A DNA stretch of 64,000 bases from Scylla paramamosain (Eukaryota; Arthropoda; Malacostraca; Decapoda; Portunidae), in contig NC_087176.1 of assembly GCF_035594125.1 (NCBI RefSeq), positions 20,455,091 through 20,519,090 of the forward strand. Reading direction: 5' to 3'. Under the pieces are notes generated by a model. That model saw nothing but the letters and a program-made list of their open reading frames with translations, had not been told where the DNA came from and did not search any database. This document shows, in pieces, positions 56,210 through 64,000 of the stretch. Positions within the stretch are counted from its first letter, which is position 1, and each line of letters opens with the position of its first letter. The position numbers were made by a program, and so were the translations under genes.

Positions 56210-56470
56210 CATCTATCAATACATCTATCAACAATACATCTATCAGCAATACATCTATCAAGTCACTGCTGCATCACCAACACTACATCTATCAAGTCAC
56301 TGCTGCATCACCAACACTACATCTATCAAGTCACTGCTGCATCACCAACACTACATCTATCAAGTCACTGCTGCATCACCAACACTACATCTATCAAGTC
56401 ACTGCTGCATCACCAACACTACATCTATCAAGTCAGTGCTGCATCACCAACACTACATCAATCACTAGAA
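56210..56470. repeat. 34-bp minisatellite
   Basis: Six units of TCAAGTCACTGCTGCATCAC plus CAACACTACATCTA, preceded by shorter ACATCTATCAACAAT variants. Confidence 0.95.
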
Positions 56471-56870
56471 GCTACACTATCACATACACTGGTCATCACA
56501 CGCCAGGCTGACAAAAAAAATGAGAAGCAACACCTAATCCAGTATACACCAAATAAAACACTTCACTACCACCTACACTCGTCATCACATGCAAGGCTGA
56601 CAACATTGGGCATCCACTACTGCGCCCTGAGTCGTGGTGTTGCCTGGAACTAGACAGGTGTCAGCCTTGCAAGGCAGCACCATGCGGCACAGACAGGGGA
56701 CGCGAGGGGAATGTAATACTGACACAATATTGAACAAAACAACAAATCATACATACATTAAATAATTACATTAAAATAAAGCATATATTGTTTTTATCCT
56801 ATTATCTTCACCCGATTTTCTTCTTATTTTCCCTTACTATCGATCCCCTGATAAACCTAAATCTAAACGT
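56471..56870. other. Spacer with an ~80-bp direct repeat
   Basis: CACTGGTCATCACACGCCAG and CACTCGTCATCACATGCAAG about 80 bp apart, each followed by GCTGACAA. No gene. Confidence 0.5.
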
Positions 56871-57330
56871 AAGAGAAGAGAAGAAAAGAGAAGGTAAGAG
56901 AAGAGAGAACAGAAGAGGAAAGACTACAGAAGAGGAGAGGAGAGGAGAGGAGAGGATAGAGAAGAGAAGAGAGGAGAGGATAGAGAAGAGAAGAGAAAAG
57001 GAGAGGAGAGGAGAGAAGAGAAGAGAAGAGAAGAGAAGAGGAGAGGAGAGGAAAGAGAATAGAAGAGAAGGGAAGAAAAGAGAGAAGAGAAGAGAGAAGA
57101 GAAAAGAGAAGAGAAGAGAAGAGAGGAGAGGAAAGGAGAGGAGAGGAGAGAAAAGAAAAGAGAAGAGAAGAGAGGAGAGAAGAGAAGAGAAAAGAGAGGA
57201 CAGGAGAGGAGAGGAAAGTGGAGAGGAGAGGGAGAGGAGAAGAGAAGAGAAGAGAAGAGAAGAGAAGAGGAGAGGAAAGGAGAGGAGAGAAGACAAAAGA
57301 AAAGTGAGGACAGGACAGGACAGGCGAGAC
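56871..57330. repeat. Purine tract (AGAAGAG/GAGAGG)n
   Basis: About 460 bp of almost pure purine on the plus strand (GAGAAGAGAA, GGAGAGGAGAGG). Confidence 0.95.
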
Positions 57331-57345
57331 GAACGAGAGAAACAA

Positions 57346-58805
57346 GCGTAAAGCGAGACGAGACGAGACGAGACGAGACGAGACGAGACGAACGAGACGA
57401 ACGAGACGAACGAGACGAGACGAACGAGACGAACGAGACGAGACGAGACGAACGAGACGAGACGAACGAGACGAGACGAACGAGACGAACGAGACGAGAC
57501 GAGACGAGACGAACGAGACGAACGAGACGAGACGAGACGAACGAGACGAGACGAACGAGACGAACGAGACGAACGAGACGAGACGAACGAGACGAACGAG
57601 ACGAACGAGACGAGACGAACGAGACGAACGAGACGAGACGAACGAGACGAACGAGACGAGACGAACGAGACGAGACGAACGAGACGAACGAGACGAACGA
57701 GACGAGACGAACGAGACGAACGAGACGAACGAGACGAGACGAACGAGACGAACGAGACGAGACGAACGAGACGAGACGAGACGAACGAGACGAACGAGAC
57801 GAACGAGACGAGACGAACGAGACGAACGAGACGAACGAGACGAGACGAACGAGACGAACGAGACGAACGAGACGAGACGAACGAGACGAAAGAGACGAAC
57901 GAGACGAGACGAACGAGACGAACGAGACGAACGAGACGAGACGAACGAGACGAACGAGACGAACGAGACGAGACGAACGAGACGAACGAGACGAGACGAA
58001 CGAGACGAACTAGACGAGACGAACGAGACGAACGAGACGAGACGAACGAGACGAACGAGACGAGACGAACGAGACGAACGAGACGAACGAGACGAGACGA
58101 ACGAGACGAACTAGACGAGACGAACGAGACGAACGAGACGAACGAGACGAGACGAACGAGACGAAAGAGACGAACGAGACGAACGAGACGAACGAGACGA
58201 ACTAGACGAGACGAACGAGACGAAAGAGACGAACGAGACGAACGAGACGAACTAAACGAGACGAACGAGACGAACGAGACGAACGAGACGAGACGAACGA
58301 GACGAAAGAGACGAACGAGACGAACGAGACGAACGAGACGAGACGAACGAGACGAACGAGACGAACGAGACGAACGAGACGAACTAGACGAGACGAACGA
58401 GACGAACGAGACGAACGAGACGAGACGAACGAGACGAACGAGACGAACGAGACGAACGAGACGAACGAGACGAACTAGACGAGACGAACGAGACGAACGA
58501 GACGAACTAGACGAGACGAACGAGACGAACGAGACGAACTAGACGAGACGAACGAGACGAACGAGACGAACGAGACGAACGAGACGAGACGAACGAGACG
58601 AACGAGACGAGACGAACGAGACGAACGAGACGAACGAGACGAACGAGACGAGACGAACGAGACGAAAGAGACGAACGAGACGAACGAGACGAACGAGACG
58701 AGACGAACGAGACGAACGAGACGAGACGAACGAGACGAACGAGACGAACGAGACGAGACGAACGAGACGAAAGAGACGAACGAGAGGAGACGAGACGAGA
58801 CGAGT
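57346..58805. repeat. GAGAC/GAAC mosaic satellite, ~1.45 kb
   Basis: Composed of two short units, GAGAC and GAAC, mostly alternating as GAGACGAAC with irregular extra GAGAC; occasional GAAA or CTAG variants. Each junction makes a CpG. The reverse strand reads as RLVRLVSFVSFVS in a long frame, a composition artefact. Confidence 0.96.
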
Positions 58806-58859
58806 GAAAGGGACATGACGAGCGAGACCAGACGAACAGGACGAGACGGGAGACAAGAC

Positions 58860-59155
58860 AGGAGAGGGGAGGGGAGGAGAGGGGATCAGAGGAGAGAGGA
58901 AGAGACAGGACAGGAAAAGATGGGAGGGGAGGGGGAGGGGAGAGGAGAGAAAGGACAGGACAGGACAGGACGGGACTTTACAAGACGAAGAGACAAAACA
59001 GGACGGGACGGACAGAACAGAACAGAACAGGACGGGACAGGACGGGACGGGACGGGACAGGGTAGGACGGGACAAGACAAAGCAGTATGGGAAAAAAGGA
59101 GAGGAGAGGAGAGGAGATGGGAGGAGAGGACAGGAGAGGAGAGGAGAGGAAAGGA
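58860..59155. repeat. Purine-rich GGGAC/GGACA/GGAGA tract
   Basis: Related degenerate pentamers (GACAG, GGACG, GGAGA) flanking the satellite. Confidence 0.85.
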
Positions 59156-59500
59156 TGATGACTTTTTTTTTTTGTTCATTTTCTGCTTTTATTTCTTCTT
59201 CAATTTCTTTCTTGATTTTGGTCGCTGATGACTTTTTTTGTTCATTTTCTGCTTTTATTTCTTCTTCAATTTCTTTCTTGATTTTGGTCGCTGATGACTT
59301 TTTTTGTTCATTTTCTGCTTTTATTTCTTCAATTTCTTTATTATTAACTTTGGTCGCTGATGACTTTTTTTGTTCATTTTTTGCTTTTATTTTTTCAATT
59401 TTTCTTGATTTTGGTCGCTGATGACTTTTTTTGTTCATTTTCTGTTTTATTTCTTCTTTTTTCTTGATTTTGGTCGCTGATGACTTTTTTTGTAGAGGGG
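59156..59500. repeat. 59-71-bp minisatellite
   Basis: GATGACTTTTTTTGTTCATT starts (first with extra T) at 59156, 59227, 59293, 59358 and 59420; a partial sixth at 59479. Units shorten stepwise by loss of TTC/TCTTCAA pieces. Confidence 0.92.
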
Positions 59501-59625
59501 AGGGGAGGGGAGGGGAGAGAAGAAGAGAAAAAAAGAGGAGAGAAGAGTAGAGGGGAGGGGAGGGGAGGGAATGGGAGAGGAGAGGAAAAAAGAAAAGGAG
59601 AGGGGAAGGGAAGGGACGGGACGGG
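59501..59625. repeat. GGGGA/GAGAA purine tract
   Basis: Continuation of low-complexity purine sequence after the minisatellite. Confidence 0.85.
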
Positions 59626-59935
59626 AACGCCTCCCCCAGCACATCCCTGTCTCGCTTCTCGACATCCTTTTCGTTCCTCAGCGTCGCTGCCAGGCTGCGG
59701 CTTTCTGCCTCGCCCAGGCGACGCGGGCTGGGCCGGTGGCTGGTGCGATCACAGCGGCGCTCATGGTTTGCATTCGTTGCTTCCAGTGACAGGGTGGTCT
59801 AAGGGCGGCACATAATAAAGAAATTATCATCGCAAAAAGACTGCAAGAAGAGAGCTCTCTGATTGGTGGACGAGACCACTACTAACTCCAAGCTGGTCCT
59901 CCTCACGGGGCACTCAGCCAATAGGGGCCTTTACT
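59626..59935. promoter_or_regulatory. GC-rich segment with paired CCAAT boxes (possible promoter)
   Basis: 59626-59800 is unusually GC- and CpG-rich for this window. GATTGG (inverted CCAAT) at 59861 and CCAAT at 59918 lie 57 bp apart. No transcript or TATA box was identified, so the call is speculative. Confidence 0.25.
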
Positions 59936-60033
59936 GACACCCTCCCTCCCTCCCTCCCTCCCACACATCTACACACTTCCAGTGTAGTGTAGTATAGTAT
60001 AGTAATGATGACCATGCTAATATAGGGATCTTG

Positions 60034-60037
<4 letters not shown>

Positions 60038-60124
<87 letters not shown>
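60038..60124. repeat. (GA)n microsatellite
   Basis: About 43 units. Confidence 0.96.
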
Positions 60125-60128
<4 letters not shown>

Positions 60129-60234
60129 TAAGTAACAACTGAGTAAAGAAGTCAAATACCATTAATATATCACACACACACGGCGAGGCGAGGCAAATGG
60201 GCGAGCCTTTTAATATATAGTCCCTGTTCACCTA

Positions 60235-60237
<3 letters not shown>

Positions 60238-60280
<43 letters not shown>
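60238..60280. repeat. (TA)n microsatellite
   Basis: About 20 units, 120 bp before the hAT remnant. Confidence 0.95.
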
Positions 60281-60282
<2 letters not shown>

Positions 60283-60394
60283 GAGATGTCAACCGAGGGA
60301 TTGTGGCCTTGCTGTCCCCTTGTGTGGTGTGTCACGGGTCTCAGTCCTGCCCAAACATCGGTCACTGTGAGCTACCTTTTGCTGTCAGTTTGAG

Positions 60395-62122
60395 AGAGAA
60401 GTGTGTGGCTTAATTTGTCACTCCACTGTTGCAGTGTCCAAGAAGAGCAATGTAAAGAAACATTTTGTTAAACTTCACAAAAATTATGATACTAAATATC
60501 TCTCTCACAGTGACAGAAGAAGGGAGAAAGTGAAGAAGGTAAAATCTGAGTTGCAGGCCCAACAAGACACCTTCCAGAAGCCACCTGCCAAAGCTACAGC
60601 ATCAACACTTGCATCATTCAGTGCTGCTCATGTCCGTGCAAAAAAGAAAAGCCACTTGAAGATGGTGAAACAGTGAAAGACTGTTGGCTTGAAGCATCTG
60701 AGTCCTTGTTTGAAAATTTTAATAATAAACCTGAAATTGTAACTGCTATAAAATCCACGCCTCTATCAAGAAACACAGTCACACGTAGGGTAGAAATGAT
60801 GGCGCAAAATGTGTTTGATCAAATAACAGCTAATCTTGAGAAATGTACGTGGTCCAGCCTGCAGGTTGATGAATGGACAGGTGTTGTGAACACAGCACAG
60901 TTAATTAAGTGTATTTGTGCGAATGATTTCTTTTCTGACGACAGCGTGAAAGATTTCTTAGTGGTCTCACCGCTGAAGGGGAAAACGCGTGGTGTGGATG
61001 TTTATCAAGTTTTTAAGAATTTTGTAGACAAGGTCAGTTTACCTCTTGAAAAGCTTGTGTCAGTAACAACAGCTGGTGCCCTGTCAGTGACTGGTAGCAA
61101 TGCTGGCTTTGCGGCACTGTGCAAGAATGATCCTGCGTTCCCTCGGTTTGTTAGCTGTCATTGTATCATACGTCAGCAAGTGTTCTGTTCAAAAGTTATT
61201 CACTGTGAACATGTAATGAAGGTGGTTGTGAAGATCATTAATTGTGTGTGTGCTAGACCTCTTCAGCACAGGTTGTTTAAGGCACTTCTGGATGAAGTGA
61301 GTGCTCAGTATGGTGGGTGACCTTCCCTTGTACACACAAGTGCATTGGCTAAGCAGGGGGAAAGTTGTGCAAAGGTTTGAACAGCTAATTCCTGAAATCA
61401 AGAGTTTTGCAAGAAAGAGGGGACTCACATGAACACCTTGATGATCCACAATGGCAAGCTGACCTAGCATCTTTAACTGACATCACATCTAGGCTCAGTG
61501 AGTTAAATCTAGAGTTGCAAGGACGAGTGAAGACTGTGTCACAAATGATAAGTTCAGTAAATACCTTCGTACATTAAGGTGAAGCTCTGGATGTCCCAGA
61601 TCTCTAAAGGGCTCTTACAACACTTCCATTTGCTGCAAAAAGACTCAACACAGAAAAATTGAAGTGCAGTATTCATACATACACAAATCAGCTCAACATC
61701 ATTTTGGATGAGTTTAATAAAAGATTTGCACACTTGAGTAATGTTGTGCCAGCAGCCACATTCATGTCAAACCCATCTTGTATAGGTGACGTCCGCCACA
61801 CTGCACCTCACCTCACACTGCCTCTCACCCTGAACGTCTCTCACCTGCAGACTGCAATGACTGCGTTGCAGGGTGACTTGGGACTGAGAAGCAAAGCAAA
61901 TCACCAAGAATTCTGCACATTAGTAGTGTGGGACAAATTTCCACTTCTGAAGGAAGCTTATCAGAGATTACGTTCGTGGTTTGGGTCAACATACGCGTGT
62001 GAATCGCGATTTTCAACAATGAATATTTTTAAATCCAAGTACAGGTCACGTCTCACTGATAGTCACCTAAATGACTGCATGACACTGGCAGTTACAAATT
62101 ACACCCCAAGATATCCAACTTA
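60395..62122 (+). pseudogene. hAT-type transposase remnant (GTF2IRD2/ZBED5-like)
   Basis: N-terminal BED-like finger: CGLICHSTVAVSKKSNVKKH, then FVKLHKNYDTKY (C-x2-C...H-x4-H pattern). After a frame change near 60640: EDGETVKDCWLEASESLFEN, LSRNTVTRRVEMMAQNVFDQ, SLQVDEWTGVVNTAQLIKCI, CICANDFFSDDSVKDFLVVS, FVSCHCIIRQQVFCSK and PLQHRLFKALL. Stops cluster at 61318-61655. The C-terminal dimerisation part is clear at 61659-62122: FPLLKEAYQRLRSWFGSTYA, CESRFSTMNIFKSKYRSRLT, DSHLNDCMTLAV. The usual DxTxD... acidic positions are altered (VTTAGALSVTG). Terminal repeats were not identified. Inactive, not domesticated. Confidence 0.85.
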
Positions 62123-62194
62123 GCAGAAGGAATGCACAGCCAGTCTTCTCAATACATTTTTGAAAGATAAAAAAATTCTCTTCTCTTCTCTTTT

Positions 62195-62197
62195 CTT

Positions 62198-62287
<90 letters not shown>
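62195..62287. repeat. (CT)n microsatellite
   Basis: About 45 units directly after the hAT remnant. Confidence 0.96.
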
Positions 62288-62289
<2 letters not shown>

Positions 62290-62326
62290 ATAAATATACA
62301 ATATAGATTAACTTGAATATATTTAC

Positions 62327-62387
<61 letters not shown>

Positions 62388-62398
62388 TAATAATAATT
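62327..62398. repeat. (AAT)n tract
   Basis: About 24 units. Confidence 0.95.
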
Positions 62399-62538
62399 TC
62401 TTTCGTCTTTCACTACCACCACCATCACCACCAAAACCACCACAAACAAACAAACAAACAACAATAACAACAACACCAACAACAACTACAGCAACCACAA
62501 CTACAATATTTATTTACATATATTTATATATTTTTTGC

Positions 62539-62540
<2 letters not shown>

Positions 62541-62579
<39 letters not shown>

Positions 62580-62596
62580 TAATAATAATAATAATG
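62541..62596. repeat. (AAT)n tract
   Basis: About 18 units with one AAC. Confidence 0.95.
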
Positions 62597-62623
62597 GTCT
62601 TTTTCAATTATATTTACAATTTC

Positions 62624-62628
<5 letters not shown>

Positions 62629-62701
<73 letters not shown>
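62629..62701. repeat. (GA)n microsatellite
   Basis: About 36 units; with the neighbouring (AAT) and (ATT) tracts it forms a symmetric repeat cluster. Confidence 0.95.
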
Positions 62702-62704
<3 letters not shown>

Positions 62705-62729
62705 TAAATTATATTCTAGAATTATCATT

Positions 62730-62730
62730 A

Positions 62731-62788
<58 letters not shown>

Positions 62789-62818
62789 CATTATTATTAT
62801 TATTATTATTATTATTTT
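62730..62818. repeat. (ATT)n tract
   Basis: About 29 units with a CATT interruption; complementary to the (AAT)n at 62541. Confidence 0.95.
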
Positions 62819-62913
62819 ATTTCTTCAATCAAATACAAATTGCATATTTTTCGTTAAAAAATAATTATTTTATCTATTATTACTATTGCTTACAATATAG
62901 GTCTTTTCAAACT

Positions 62914-63039
62914 ATTACTACTACTACTACTACTTCTACTACTACTACTACTATTTTTTTTTCGTAGTAGTAGTGATAGGAGGAGGAGGAGAAGGAGAAG
63001 GAGGAGGAGGAGAATTGTAGTAGTAGTAGTAGTAGTGAT
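62914..63039. repeat. (ACT)n - GGAGGA - (AGT)n compound inverted repeat
   Basis: ACT units, poly(T), AGT units, a GGA/GAA core, and AGT units again. ACT and AGT arms are complementary. Confidence 0.9.
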
Positions 63040-63485
63040 TATAATACTAACTGGTTGAATAATAATAATAATAACAATACCACAACTACTTAAATAATAC
63101 CACAACTACCACTATTTTACCAGCCAAAACTGTCTTTGAAATTTGAAATTACTAAATTTTAACGTCAAATTAAAAAAAAAAAGCTTCTATTTTCTAATTT
63201 AAACTAAAAAAAAAAATCCCAAACTAAAGTGAAAATCAAAATACTCTAATTTTGAGCACAAAAACTCAAAAAATAATTATTATTTTAGAATGTTAAAGTT
63301 CCAAAATACTTAAATTCTTAACTCAAATCTAAAAAACACATTTTCTTATTTTAACTCGAAAACCCATAGAAAACCGCCACTTTTAACCCCAAACTAAAAT
63401 AAAAAAAACACTTAAATTTTAATCAACACAAATTCTCTATAAGTTTAATCTCTCCCTGTCTCTCCCCCCGTTATCCCATTATTAT
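63040..63485. other. AT-rich spacer
   Basis: A-rich and T-rich, with recurring AAACTAAA/ATTTTAA words; no gene. Confidence 0.4.
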
Positions 63486-63487
63486 AA

Positions 63488-63524
63488 TTGTTGTTGTTGT
63501 TGTTGTTGTTGTTATTATTATTAC

Positions 63525-63576
<52 letters not shown>

Positions 63577-63578
63577 TG
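63488..63578. repeat. (GTT)n-(ATT)n tract
   Basis: GTT about 8 units then ATT about 21 units. Confidence 0.95.
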
Positions 63579-63938
63579 TTTATTAATACTTACAACTTGA
63601 AAAGAGTAAAAGAACATCCGTTTCTTTGATAAAAAAATAATAACAATAATAATAATCAATAATATTTTAGCACATAATCAAATAATAGCTATTATCATTA
63701 TTTTTTCATTAATATTTACAATTCTAAAAGCAAAAATTAAAAGAACCGTCGTTCCTTTAAGAATCAAATGATAACAATCACGATTACGATTTCAGCACAC
63801 AAATAAATACTAAATTCATTAATATAATCACTATTTATTAATATTATTTACAATTTCCTGATAAACTTTAAGATATGTAAATATTTTCATTTATATGTAA
63901 TTTCATTTGTTCCTTTAGCTTATCCAGACGAGAAATAT
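63579..63938. other. AT-rich spacer
   Basis: No gene. TTAATATTTACAATT and AAGAACCGTCGTTCCTTTAA / AAGAACATCCGTTTCTTTGA recur, hinting at an old duplication around 63590-63760. Confidence 0.4.
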
Positions 63939-63940
63939 TC

Positions 63941-63941
<1 letters not shown>

Positions 63942-63985
<44 letters not shown>
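63942..63985. repeat. (AAT)n tract
   Basis: About 14 units at the right edge. Confidence 0.95.
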
Positions 63986-64000
63986 GGTAATATTTTATAT

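Noticed and set aside
56788..57351. Arg/Glu/Lys-rich 187-codon frame
   Set aside because: Pure purine tract; low-complexity artefact with no domain.
58539..59642. 367-codon open frame on the minus strand
   Set aside because: It runs through the GAGAC/GAAC satellite and the 59-71-bp minisatellite. The absence of stops follows from composition, and unit lengths are not multiples of three.

Overview
The window looks like a nuclear genome segment from an arthropod, most likely a decapod crustacean. This is inferred from very dense di-, tri- and tetranucleotide microsatellites, several non-LTR retrotransposon (LINE) families, mariner/Tigger, hAT and other DNA transposons, and one spliced gene with small exons and large repeat-filled introns. 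I found no rRNA, tRNA, CRISPR array or prokaryotic operon.

The one host gene lies on the minus strand, from about 50.3 kb (5' side) to 5.4 kb. I placed 26 exons by GT/AG splice signals, protein similarity and reading-phase bookkeeping. Their order (IPT/TIG repeats, a PA14 region, the linker typical of the family, more IPT/TIG repeats, then a cupredoxin-like segment and further IPT/TIG repeats) is colinear with the N-terminal third of fibrocystin-L (PKHD1L1), a very large single-pass surface protein. Neither the first coding exon (signal peptide) nor the 3' two thirds (G8 and parallel beta-helix domains, transmembrane segment) is in view. Five exons need one extra base in a short G or C run to keep frame. 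That suggests base-level assembly errors, or else a decaying gene. At least one exon is missing from my list between exons 1 and 2, and one between exons 10 and 11.

The introns are built from mobile elements. LINE family A (CR1-like RT, 3' end in a TAGGTAAATACACAC motif running into (AC)n) occurs at about 0-4.2 kb, 14.4-21.9 kb, 39.6-47.8 kb and 50.4-52.2 kb. LINE family B (APE endonuclease plus RT, 3' tail CTTGGCCAGTGTCC..CCTACATAAAA) occurs in at least nine copies, several nested inside family A or C. LINE C (PHD-finger ORF plus endonuclease and RT remnants) spans 9.0-13.4 kb and is interrupted by a LINE B fragment and a Tigger-like element. A 4.0-kb DNA transposon with 29-bp inverted repeats, a 4-bp TAAT duplication and a two-exon transposase pseudogene sits inside LINE A at 15.0-19.1 kb. 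A mariner-like element, a Tigger-like MITE and a hAT transposase remnant complete the set.

From 52.9 kb to the right end there is no recognised host exon. That part holds a CR1-like fragment with a 61-bp coding minisatellite, long (GA)n, (TA)n and (AAT)n tracts, a 34-bp minisatellite, a 1.45-kb satellite made of GAGAC and GAAC units, a GC-rich stretch with paired CCAAT boxes, the hAT remnant at 60.4-62.1 kb, and an AT-rich trinucleotide-repeat tail.
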